Below, piece by piece: positions 7,201 through 14,085 of a DNA stretch of 19,819 bases. The translations under genes were made by a program, and so were the position numbers. Source of the DNA: Candidatus Mesolinea sp. (GTDB taxonomy: Bacteria; Chloroflexota; Anaerolineae; Anaerolineales; Anaerolineaceae); the NCBI GenBank assembly GCA_003445715.1, contig DMCS01000011.1:1-19819 (forward strand), in the 5' to 3' direction. Under the pieces are notes generated by a model. It saw only the letters and a program-made list of their open reading frames with translations, did no database searches and was not told the DNA's origin. Each line of letters starts with the position of its first letter. Position 1 is the first letter of the stretch.

Positions 7201-7950
7201 TTATGGCTCTAAATCGATTAAGCTTTGAAGTAAAATTGTCAGTTTTTCCACCGCTTCACAAACGAAGCGGTAATCCGCTCGAGCTAAAAGCTTACTGAAA
7301 TTTGCTGTGGCATAACTGGAGCTCACTTTATTATCATCCGTGCCACTCACAGCCCAATAAAGCTGAGCATTACTCCAATCTGGGTGTTCTTCCACCAGCT
7401 GAATAGCAAGGTTTTGCTGTGGGGTGCGTGCCTCGACATGTTGCATGATGCAATGCAAATAGATTTCAAGTGCTGAGTTTAGTTCTTTATTATCGCTTCC
7501 GTATAAATTATAGCGAAAATCTAATTTAGAAATTGATTTGAGCACTTCTGAAGTCGGTTCTTGTTTAAGCTCTTTGAGTGCATCGGAAGCGCGCCAGATG
7601 GCTGGACCATTGATTCGATGTTGATCTGTACGATTTTCTGGCTCAAGTTTACCTACCCCAACACCTACATAAAATCTAACCTTATATGTATTTGCTATTT
7701 GATGAAATTTGAAAAAAGCTCGAAATCCAGCAGAAATGGTTGTAAAAACAGCGAAAAGTTCATCCCCCGCCCTTAATTTAAATGGGATAATCCAATCGGC
7801 ATCAGCTTGTTTATTTAGCGTCTCAACAATTTCAGGCAATAACTTAGATTTTGATGATTGTCTTGAGCCTATCATGTCTGCAATAATACAAATAAAGTTA
7901 TCGGGGTGCATTTGTTCACTCATAGAATAATATTTGCTTTTATGAGACAT
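7201..7950 (-). CDS. SatD-family protein, candidate nucleotide cyclase of a Pycsar-like pair
   Basis: The 249 residues look like the SatD family (named from the Streptococcus sat locus), whose biochemical role is not established. The layout resembles a class III/GGDEF-type nucleotide cyclase core: a first strand ending in ADMIGSR (24-30, Asp25); a second acidic hairpin KLRAGDELFAVF (58-69, Asp63-Glu64); a strand RFYVGVGVGKL (92-102); and NGPAIWRASDAL (114-125), placed like the G-x-x-V-N-x-A-A-R segment of cyclases. The C-terminal part, from RTPQQNLA (about 175) to the end, looks like a helix-turn-helix domain. Pairing with a cyclic-nucleotide effector supports a cyclase role, but cyclase activity is my inference. 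The ATG at 7950 has GGAG 7 bases upstream. A promoter lies at 7987-8015, and the effector's own start is 52 bases after the stop. Confidence 0.75.
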   Translation of the reverse strand: MSHKSKYYSMSEQMHPDNFICIIADMIGSRQSSKSKLLPEIVETLNKQADADWIIPFKLRAGDELFAVFTTISAGFRAFFKFHQIANTYKVRFYVGVGVGKLEPENRTDQHRINGPAIWRASDALKELKQEPTSEVLKSISKLDFRYNLYGSDNKELNSALEIYLHCIMQHVEARTPQQNLAIQLVEEHPDWSNAQLYWAVSGTDDNKVSSSYATANFSKLLARADYRFVCEAVEKLTILLQSLIDLEP

Positions 7951-7986
7951 GGTGTAACTCCAAATTTTAGGGTCGGATCAATTCGT

Positions 7987-8015
7987 ATTATCTGGTTTGA
8001 AGCCTAAAACCTCAA
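7987..8015 (-). promoter_or_regulatory. Promoter of the SatD/effector operon
   Basis: On the minus strand TTGAGG (8015-8010) and GATAAT (7992-7987) are exactly 17 bases apart. The start would fall near 7980, giving a leader of about 30 bases before the ATG at 7950. The -35 box overlaps the last codons of the aminomutase gene, so the operon carries its own promoter but could also receive read-through from that gene. Confidence 0.6.
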
Positions 8016-9358
8016 GTTTGATTCGGCTTTTCCCCTTCCTCCCCACTGCCTAAGGCTTTCCCTTGTTGTTGGTCTGTGCGCAAACGCGGTGTCCCTCTGC
8101 CGCGCAGATGCACTTGGTCAAACCACTCAGGCTTGATGGCAAGCTCATTCCCACTCAGCAATCCAAAGATGCCTTCTTGTGGGTCGGGCCCAGCCGGCTT
8201 GTAAGGCGCTATCAGGCTCTCATCCGGTTCTTGGTAATCATCCGGTTCGGTATAAGCGGAAATGTAGCCTTCGAAGTTGCGCAGGACGACCTTATCACGC
8301 GAGGCGGAAAGCACATAATTGGGCATCACCGGGATCTTCCCGCCGCCGCCAGGCGCATCAACCACATATGTGGGTACGCAAAGACCAGAGGTGTGCCCAC
8401 GCAGCGCCTCCATAATCTCCAAGCCCTTAGCCACTGTGGTGCGGAAATGTCCCGCACCTTCAACCAAGTCGCACTGGTAGATGTAATAAGGGCGCACACG
8501 GATACGCACCAAGTCCTGCACCAGCTTTCGCATCAGATAGGGGTCGTCATTAACGCCAGCCAGCAGCACAGATTGATTCCCGAGCGGGATGCCGGCTCGG
8601 CTGAGTTTATCGCAAGCCTCCGCCAGCTCAGCGGTAATTTCATTGGGATGGTTCACATGAATGTTGAGCCATAGCGGGTGAAAGCGCTGCAGCAAATCAC
8701 AAAGGGCATCATCGACGCGCTGGGGCATAAACACCGGCACGCGCGTGCCGATGCGGATGATCTCCACATGCGGGATTTCCCGTAAAGCTGTCAGCACACG
8801 CTCTAGCATCTTGGGCGCCATCGTGAGCGGGTCACCGCCCGAAATGAGCACATCACGAATCTGGGGGGTGTTGCGAATATAGTCTAACTGGACTTCAAAA
8901 TAGCGGCTGGAAATGGCTTGGTGCGGGTCGCCAACCAAGCGCGAGCGCGTGCAGTAGCGGCAATAGCTGGCACACTGGTTTGTCACCAGCATCAGCACTC
9001 GGTCTGGGTAGCGGTGCACCAAACCCGGCACCGGAGAATGTGCATCTTCTGCCAGCGAGTCTTCCATCATGCCGCTGAAGGGCAGGATTTCCTTTTCCGT
9101 GGGGATTACCTGCCGGCGAATTGGATCCAGCGGGTCCGCGGGGTCAATCAGCGAGGCAAAATAAGGGGTAATATCCACGCGGAAGAGGTCGGGGGTGCTG
9201 AGGGCTTTGCGCTCGCTCTCGGTGAGAGGGAAGAGCTGCTCGAAATCTGCGACGGTATTAAGGCGGTGGCTAAGCTGCCAATGCCAGTCATTCCACTGCT
9301 CATCGGGAACATCCTGGAAAACTGGCGCGCGTTTAGATGGGAATGGGGTGTTGGGCAT
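8012..9358 (-). CDS. kamA: L-lysine 2,3-aminomutase (radical SAM, PLP-dependent)
   Basis: This enzyme interconverts L-lysine and L-beta-lysine using a [4Fe-4S] cluster, S-adenosylmethionine and pyridoxal phosphate. Beta-lysine feeds lysine fermentation or, after acetylation, an osmolyte. The 448-residue protein has the radical SAM cysteines C129, C133 and C136 (NQCASYCRYCTRSR), a GGDPL motif for SAM binding, and the PLP lysine K341 in APGGGGK. D297 (in YQCDL) and D334 (in VVDAPGG) sit exactly where the clostridial enzyme has the two aspartates that bind the substrate's epsilon-amino group; all these positions are offset by four from that enzyme. Glutamate 2,3-aminomutase replaces those aspartates, so lysine is the likely substrate. 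A strong AAGGAG site precedes the ATG by 5 bases. No beta-lysine acetyltransferase is nearby, so its pathway is not shown here. Confidence 0.92.
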   Translation of the reverse strand: MPNTPFPSKRAPVFQDVPDEQWNDWHWQLSHRLNTVADFEQLFPLTESERKALSTPDLFRVDITPYFASLIDPADPLDPIRRQVIPTEKEILPFSGMMEDSLAEDAHSPVPGLVHRYPDRVLMLVTNQCASYCRYCTRSRLVGDPHQAISSRYFEVQLDYIRNTPQIRDVLISGGDPLTMAPKMLERVLTALREIPHVEIIRIGTRVPVFMPQRVDDALCDLLQRFHPLWLNIHVNHPNEITAELAEACDKLSRAGIPLGNQSVLLAGVNDDPYLMRKLVQDLVRIRVRPYYIYQCDLVEGAGHFRTTVAKGLEIMEALRGHTSGLCVPTYVVDAPGGGGKIPVMPNYVLSASRDKVVLRNFEGYISAYTEPDDYQEPDESLIAPYKPAGPDPQEGIFGLLSGNELAIKPEWFDQVHLRGRGTPRLRTDQQQGKALGSGEEGEKPNQT

Positions 9359-9423
9359 ATCCTCTCCTTAATCGGTATGTAGTGATGTTATTGTAACTTA
9401 AAAGGGGGCTCATGTCTTGGTAT

Positions 9424-9449
9424 GGTACCCTACGGGAAGGCTTCGCGCT
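9424..9449 (-). repeat. Inverted copy of the core hairpin repeat
   Basis: Read on the minus strand this gives GCGAAGCCTTCCCGTAGGG plus TACC, which matches the core of the 13660-14123 cluster (GCGTAGCCTACCCGTAGGG plus TACC) at all but two positions. It shows that the repeat family is dispersed and occurs in both orientations. Confidence 0.8.
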
Positions 9450-9540
9450 ATCCTAACCATAAAAGGCATTTGATTTATGGGTCTCCAAGACACTTACAAA
9501 CCTATTATGACAATCGTTGATCATAACTGCTTGTAAAGAA

Positions 9541-9588
9541 GGAGACTTGCGGTCAACTTCCTCGCTCGGTCTGGAGACCGGCGAGAAC
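9541..9588 (-). repeat. Inverted copy of the long repeat unit
   Basis: On the minus strand it starts GTTCTCGCCGGTCTC and continues with GACCGAGCGAG, then GACCG and GTCTC. This is the order seen in the long unit at 13792-13886, with small insertions and substitutions. It lacks the second half of that unit. Confidence 0.75.
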
Positions 9589-9655
9589 AAAGAGAGCCCT
9601 CTCGCGCCCATATTCCTTTTAACACACCTAAAACACTGTTCACATCCGTGCTCAA

Positions 9656-9668
9656 GCGAAGGCTTCGC
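9656..9668. repeat. Short palindrome GCGAAGGCTTCGC
   Basis: Six-base arms GCGAAG and CTTCGC flank one G. The same GAAGGCTTCGCG string also occurs at 9435-9446, next to the inverted core repeat, so it belongs to the same dispersed family. Confidence 0.6.
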
Positions 9669-9872
9669 GAAGGTTCGGGGGAAAATTACTATTCTCTAGA
9701 GATTTCAAAAACATTGCTTAATTATTTGAACACGAAAGAAATATTGTTTATACTCATCAGTAACTAAACCCATGGTAACATGAGAATAAAATAATCAAAA
9801 ATAGATTGTTATTACTCAATTGAGGTGGTAATACATTATCTAAGAGTATATAATTAATACATTCTTGGAGGC

Positions 9873-10111
9873 ATGAACGTCAGGCAAAAATCAACATGTT
9901 GTTCCAACTCCAAATGGTGGCTGGGCAGTTCGGTGAAGGTAATTCCAAAGTTACAAAGAAGACTTCAACAAAAAGCGAAGCAGAAGAAAAAGCACGTGAA
10001 ATTGCGAAGAACCAAAGATCAGAAGTAGTTATTTATGGAAAGAATGGAAAGATTCAGGACAGAGACAGTTACGGAAATGATCCATGTCCACCAAAAGATA
10101 AGAAACATTAA
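9873..10111 (+). pseudogene. DUF2188-family gene broken by two frame disruptions
   Basis: DUF2188 proteins are small (about 70-80 residues) and of unknown function. The C-terminal part reads cleanly from about 9932: GEGNSKVTKKTSTKSEA, then AREIAKNQRSEVVIYGKNGKIQ and DSYGNDPCPPK, all typical. The family's N-terminus (NQHVVPTPNGGWAVR) is also present, at 9889-9933, but in another frame that ends at TGA (9934-9936). The ATG at 9873, behind GGAGG, lies in a third frame. One fewer A in the A5 run at 9886-9890 would join the ATG to the first part. One extra base, or two missing, near 9931 separates the first part from the second. The open frame starting with ATG at 9896 is therefore a chimera, not the natural start. 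This is either decay or sequencing indels. Confidence 0.7.
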
Positions 10112-10281
10112 GATAAATTAATTTAAATTTTGCAGTAATAATGTTTACCAGTTATTAATATTCACAAGTTAATGTATCCGAATACATTTACGAAACAAAG
10201 ATTTTTCTATCTGCCCATATAATTTGAATAAATAAAATCAAAATAGGCTTGAAACCTTAGACAAATTACGCAATCCATTTT

Positions 10282-10479
10282 TTATTTAGAGGATTCGAAT
10301 TTACATATCTTTGTATCCCCATAAATTTTCTTTGAAATAACTATATAATCCAGTGGGGTTTTTAATTTCTTGGGTGAAATAATGCCTTTAATTGATCTAT
10401 CAGCTGACAAGATCTTAAAAGGGCCTGTAGAACGCAAAAAACTATCATCAGTTGAAGAATAATAAATTTTTTTATTCAT
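10282..10479 (-). CDS. Hypothetical 65-residue protein
   Basis: I do not recognise this protein. It has 65 residues, is rich in lysine, serine and isoleucine, and has no transmembrane segment, signal peptide or cysteine pair; its one cysteine is near the C-terminus. The start is supported by AAGG with an 8-base spacer before the ATG. It lies 14 bases after the stop codon of the serine proteinase gene on the same strand, so the two are probably co-transcribed and coupled. Its low GC matches that gene (10261-10320 counts to 18 of 60). A substrate, inhibitor or adaptor of the proteinase would be possible, but nothing in the sequence proves it. Confidence 0.55.
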   Translation of the reverse strand: MNKKIYYSSTDDSFLRSTGPFKILSADRSIKGIISPKKLKTPLDYIVISKKIYGDTKICKFESSK

Positions 10480-10493
10480 GTCGCTTACCTTTT

Positions 10494-11615
10494 TTAAGAT
10501 ATCTCATTTCCAAAATAAGACCATCCTGATGATGCTCGTAAAACATTTACGGCCAAATTCATATCGGGCAATCTTACTGCATTAATTTTTAACTTTGTAT
10601 GAAACTCGCTCCTACACCGAATACTTTCAACAGTAGCTTGAAATAGATCATAGTCAATAGGGGGTATTGAAACAATATTTATTTGTTGCAATATACTATT
10701 GTAGACTTGTTGCTTCAAATCGGTAGGCAAGTTAACTGGCAGTTGAATTTGAGGTACTGGACCAATTAATGTAGATATATCTTTATCTTTTAGGATGACC
10801 TCACTAGGATCAAACGGATCGTTACATTTCATTTCTAATTCTAAATCTTGCCAAACTTCCCAAAGTAATCCTTCTAATTCAGAAGGAGGTTTTATAACTG
10901 GAAGACCGATTTTCTTTGCTTCACTCAGGCCTAATGGATAACCATGGTGGTAAAACGACTTGTTTAATGCCTCTGCAATAGATTTAGCCCTGTTACTGTC
11001 ACCTAAATGCATATTTAATAACTTTTCTCCCATTGAAAGAGCTAATTGCGAACTTCTTTTCGCAACCCCAATGGGTATTGAGCCAACTTCTTTGCATACA
11101 AGCTCAAATGCACGTTCGAGCTGTTCTTGATCTGAAATGCCCACATCTGTTTTAATAAAATCAAAATAGTTCCGTAAATCTTCAGATCCAAACTGAATAA
11201 TCTCAGGCTCATGGATTTCAGGATTCTCAAGATTACGTTTCTGATAACTCAGCTGTGGATCAACTGGGCCTAAATTTGAAAAAGGATGCATAATAATTTC
11301 ATCACAACCCAATGCCAACAATGTAGCAGCACTATAAGCTGCATAGGGTAAAAGAATACTTATTCTAGTAAATTTTTCTCGGAGCATGCTAATTATTCGC
11401 CAAGAAACTATTGGATCACCGCCATTACTCACTACTAAAATATCTAATAATTTGCTATCATTTGGTAACATTAATAGTTGCTTTATAAATTGGGGAATTA
11501 CATCAGACGCCATTTGTCCACTTGCATTTTGACGCGAACTAGTTATATACACAATTAATGGTCTCTGTCTAATTTCTTCTATTTTTTTATAGGTATTAAT
11601 TCTGTCATTATACAT
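10494..11615 (-). CDS. Serine dehydrogenase-type proteinase (SDH_sah; ClpP/SppA fold)
   Basis: This 373-residue protein matches the SDH_sah family, serine peptidases of the ClpP/crotonase/SppA superfamily. The core begins with a strand IVYITSSR (21-28). It then has the oxyanion-type glycine motif SNGGD (63-67), a helix, the strand ISILLPYAAYSAATLLALG with the likely nucleophile Ser95, DEIIMH, and the diagnostic SNLGPVDPQ (113-121). A later segment, YHHGYPLGLSEAKKIGLPV, is also typical. No signal peptide is visible and the hydrophobic stretch at 85-103 is part of the fold, so it is probably cytosolic or peripheral. The ATG at 11615 has AGAGG 5 bases upstream, and a TATAAT box lies at 11657-11652. 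AT-rich composition sets it apart from the exporter upstream, which suggests acquisition. Its substrate is unknown. Confidence 0.8.
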   Translation of the reverse strand: MYNDRINTYKKIEEIRQRPLIVYITSSRQNASGQMASDVIPQFIKQLLMLPNDSKLLDILVVSNGGDPIVSWRIISMLREKFTRISILLPYAAYSAATLLALGCDEIIMHPFSNLGPVDPQLSYQKRNLENPEIHEPEIIQFGSEDLRNYFDFIKTDVGISDQEQLERAFELVCKEVGSIPIGVAKRSSQLALSMGEKLLNMHLGDSNRAKSIAEALNKSFYHHGYPLGLSEAKKIGLPVIKPPSELEGLLWEVWQDLELEMKCNDPFDPSEVILKDKDISTLIGPVPQIQLPVNLPTDLKQQVYNSILQQINIVSIPPIDYDLFQATVESIRCRSEFHTKLKINAVRLPDMNLAVNVLRASSGWSYFGNEIS

Positions 11616-11651
11616 TTGTACCTCTTTGATAAAGGTTTACTATCTTTATTT

Positions 11652-11657
11652 ATTATA
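11652..11657 (-). promoter_or_regulatory. -10 box upstream of the proteinase gene
   Basis: A perfect TATAAT reads on the minus strand 37 bases upstream of the ATG at 11615. The region at the proper -35 distance is only TAATTA, so the promoter is probably weak or activated. It sits at the very end of the upstream exporter gene. Confidence 0.45.
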
Positions 11658-11660
11658 AAC

Positions 11661-13616
11661 TCATTTCAGGAGATTAATTAATTTTTCCCCCCCCATTTTT
11701 CCCTGCTTGCGGAACTGGGTCTCATAGAGCTCGGCATACAAGCCGTTCAGCTGCAACAGCGCAGCATGGCTGCCGCGCTCCACAATCCGCCCGCGATCCA
11801 TCACAAAAATCACATCGGCAGAGAGTATGGTGCTCAGGCGGTGGGCAATCACGATGCTGGTGCGCTCGGTGAAGACGCGTGCCATAGCTTCCTGAATGAG
11901 CGCCTCAGATTCACTATCCAAAGAGCTCGTGGCTTCATCCAAGACCATAATGGGTGGATTCTTGAGCAGCACACGCGCCAGCGCTAGTCTCTGCTTTTCA
12001 CCTCCGCTCATGCGGTAGCCGCGCTCGCCTACCACAGTCAGGTAGCCATCCGGCAGTGCGCTGATGAATTGGTGAATATTGGCGGTGCGCGCCACGCGCT
12101 CCACTTCCTCGCGGGTGGCATCAGGTTTGGCGTAAAGCAGGTTCGCCAAGATAGTATCGTGGAAGAGGTAAGGTTCCTGTGTGACCATGCCAATAGCATT
12201 GGTGAGATCGGCGCGGCTCAGGCTGCGCAGATCATGCCCATCCAATCTGATGACGCCCCGGGTTGGGTCGTAAAGGCGCAGCATCAGGTAAGTGAGTGTC
12301 GTTTTGCCGGCACCGCTCGGACCCACCAGAGCCACTAACTGTTTCGGTTCAATCACCAAATTGATATCTTCTAAAGCATACTCTCTGGCTTGGTTGCGCG
12401 GCTCTTCCACCGGCAACGGCATGGTAATCCCACTCTCGAAAGCTAAGCCTTCGGTTACTAATTCAGGCACGTTCGGGCGATAAACCTCCTGCAATAAACC
12501 CTCTCTGCCTTCGGGATACTTAAACCAGACCTCTTCAAAGCTAATTTGCCCATGCACGGTGCCCAGCCTGAGAGGCTCAGGCGGGTCTTGGATATCAGGC
12601 TGCAAGTCCAACACCTCGAATACGCGCTCAAAGCTCACTAGTGAGGTGGCAAACTCCACCGGCGCATTGACCAGCGCTTGGAAGGCGCCATAAAGCTGCG
12701 CTAAGTAACTGGCAAAGGCAATGATGGTGCCCAGTGTGAACGTGCCGGCTATGACCATGCTGCCCCCCAAGCCCCAGACCAGGGCTGTGCCGATTGCCAT
12801 CAGGACGCTCAGCAGTACCATAAATGAACGTGCTGTGGTTGCCCGGCGGATACCTAAGTCATGCACTTCGCGTGCATGCGCACTAAAGCGTTTGGTTTCA
12901 TCTTGCTGCCGTCCAAAAAGCTTGACCAGCAGCGCCCCGCCTATGTTCAGCGTCTCGCCTAAATTGGCGTTCATGCGCGCATTCACTTCCATCTGCTGAC
13001 GGGAGATGCGCCGTAATACCTTGCCCAATTTTTGGGCTGCCAAAACAAATAGCGGTACAATCACCGCGCTGAGCAACGTCAGCTGCCAATTGAGCGTAAA
13101 CATCACCACCAGCAGGCTTGCCACTTGGATGACATTCGTCACCAAGCTCACCAGCGTGCGGTTGACGGCGTTTTGCGCCTCGACCACATCGTTATTCAGC
13201 CGGCTGATCATCTCACCCAGCGGCGTGTTGACAAAAAAGTGCAGCGGCATGCTCTGGAAATGGTCGTAGAGCGCCACGCGCAAGTCGTAAATCACACCTT
13301 CGCCCACGCGGGCGCTGAAATAGCGCTCTACGAGTTGGAATGCGCCACTCAGCAGCGGAACAACAAAGAGGGCGATCGCATAAAGCACCAAGAGGTGCGT
13401 GTCCTTGTTGGGGAGAACGACGTCTACCAGCTGACGCATGATGAGGGGGTTGAGCAGATGGAGCAGCGTGGTGATAAGAATTGCGCCGAGTGAACCTAAA
13501 ATGCCGCCTAGATAGGGCTTTGCATATTGCCAGACGCGTTTTAAGATTTCTTTATTGATGGTCGGCTTTTCATCACTGGCACGGATGAAGCCTCTCCAAG
13601 GATGTCTGCTGCTCAT
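11661..13616 (-). CDS. ABC exporter, fused permease and ATPase (MsbA/MDR type)
   Basis: This is a half-transporter that would dimerise in the cytoplasmic membrane to export lipids, drugs or peptides. The 651 residues have an N-terminal six-helix transmembrane domain (about 25-320). The nucleotide-binding domain has Walker A GPSGAGKTT (432-440), Q-loop Gln480, signature MSGGEKQ (536-542, Glu in place of the usual Gln), Walker B MVLDEA (557-562, catalytic Glu561) and the H-loop in IVIAHRLST. An extra segment of about 45 residues (370-413) sits between the A-loop strand (FKYPEG) and the ALEDINL strand, where typical exporters have only a few residues. The ATG at 13616 has a weak GAGAG site, and a TACAAT box lies about 16 bases upstream. 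The substrate cannot be told from the sequence. The partner half, if it is a heterodimer, is not in the window. Confidence 0.9.
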   Translation of the reverse strand: MSSRHPWRGFIRASDEKPTINKEILKRVWQYAKPYLGGILGSLGAILITTLLHLLNPLIMRQLVDVVLPNKDTHLLVLYAIALFVVPLLSGAFQLVERYFSARVGEGVIYDLRVALYDHFQSMPLHFFVNTPLGEMISRLNNDVVEAQNAVNRTLVSLVTNVIQVASLLVVMFTLNWQLTLLSAVIVPLFVLAAQKLGKVLRRISRQQMEVNARMNANLGETLNIGGALLVKLFGRQQDETKRFSAHAREVHDLGIRRATTARSFMVLLSVLMAIGTALVWGLGGSMVIAGTFTLGTIIAFASYLAQLYGAFQALVNAPVEFATSLVSFERVFEVLDLQPDIQDPPEPLRLGTVHGQISFEEVWFKYPEGREGLLQEVYRPNVPELVTEGLAFESGITMPLPVEEPRNQAREYALEDINLVIEPKQLVALVGPSGAGKTTLTYLMLRLYDPTRGVIRLDGHDLRSLSRADLTNAIGMVTQEPYLFHDTILANLLYAKPDATREEVERVARTANIHQFISALPDGYLTVVGERGYRMSGGEKQRLALARVLLKNPPIMVLDEATSSLDSESEALIQEAMARVFTERTSIVIAHRLSTILSADVIFVMDRGRIVERGSHAALLQLNGLYAELYETQFRKQGKMGGEKLINLLK

Positions 13617-13791
13617 GATTCTCTCACGATTATTGTACCCTGCCAGCCGCTGTTTAGCGCCAAACTGTGCGAGACTTGTTCTTACCGGTCTACTGAGTGC
13701 GTAGCCTACCCGTAGGGTACCGAGTTTGATCGTTCTCGCCGGTCTACTGAGTGCGTAGCCTACCCGTAGGGTACCGATCTAGTGTAGTCTT

Positions 13792-13886
13792 GTTCTCGCC
13801 GGTCTCTGACCGAGCGAGTGGGTTCGACCGAAGGTCTCACAACCATGCCTGGTCAGGAGAGTGCAAAGCCTGCCCGTAGGGCACCA
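13792..13886 (+). repeat. Long repeat unit, copy 1
   Basis: The order is GTTCTCGCCGGTCTC, TGACCGAGCGAGTGGGTTC, GACCGAAGGTCTCACAACC, ATGCCTGGTCAGGA, then a variant core with AGCCTGCCCGTAGGGCACC. It contains GGTC-TCT-GACC, a small hairpin at the point where copy 2 carries an extra core. The sequence ATGCAAAAACAA follows it. Confidence 0.8.
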
Positions 13887-13966
13887 TGCAAAAACAATGT
13901 TTTCATGTTCTCGCCGGTCTACTGAGTGCGTAGCCTACCCGTAGGGTACCGATTTAGTGTGGTCTT

Positions 13967-14085
13967 GTTCTCGCCGGTCTCCTGAGTGCGTAGCCTACCC
14001 GTAGGGTACCGAGCGAGTGGGTTCTACCGAAGGTCTCACAACCATGCCTGGTCAGGACAGTGCGTAGCCTACCCGTAGGGTGCCA
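13967..14085 (+). repeat. Long repeat unit, copy 2, with an extra core inserted
   Basis: It follows the same order as the unit at 13792-13886, but between GGTCTC and CCGAGCGAGTGGGTTC it has a full core repeat (13986-14010) where copy 1 has only three bases. A second core closes the unit (14060-14084). The comparison suggests that the core is a separately mobile or recombining module. Confidence 0.8.

Larger units (their letters stand above)
9359..9872. other. Gene-poor stretch with degenerate intergenic repeats
   Basis: I see no convincing gene here. The first part (about 9400-9690) carries inverted, degenerate copies of the repeat family found again at 13660-14123. An open frame of 60 codons at 9517-9699 runs through these repeats and has no protein-like features. 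From about 9700 the composition becomes AT-rich up to the DUF2188 remnant. A TATAAT at 9849-9854 could be a -10 box for that gene, but TTGAGG at 9820-9825 is 23 bases away, too far to be its -35. Confidence 0.7.

Noticed and set aside
7756..7771. The GDE motif of the SatD-like protein as a diguanylate cyclase (GGDEF) site
   Set aside because: Only RAGDELF is present, not RxGGDEF, and no c-di-GMP inhibitory site (RxxD) precedes it. A direct c-di-GMP role is not supported.
6630..7950. Panoptes-type system (mCpol with a 2TM-beta effector)
   Set aside because: The membrane protein has three predicted helices and the Pycsar effector motifs, not two helices with a beta domain. The partner is about twice the length of a minimal mCpol and resembles SatD.
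9517..9699. 60-codon open frame on the plus strand
   Set aside because: It runs through the inverted repeat copies, has no ribosome-binding site, and its translation is low in complexity and unlike any protein I know.
13678..14085. Repeat cluster as a CRISPR array
   Set aside because: Repeat units vary in length (46 to 119 bases), are nested inside each other, and are separated by short irregular gaps, not by uniform unique spacers. No cas gene is nearby.
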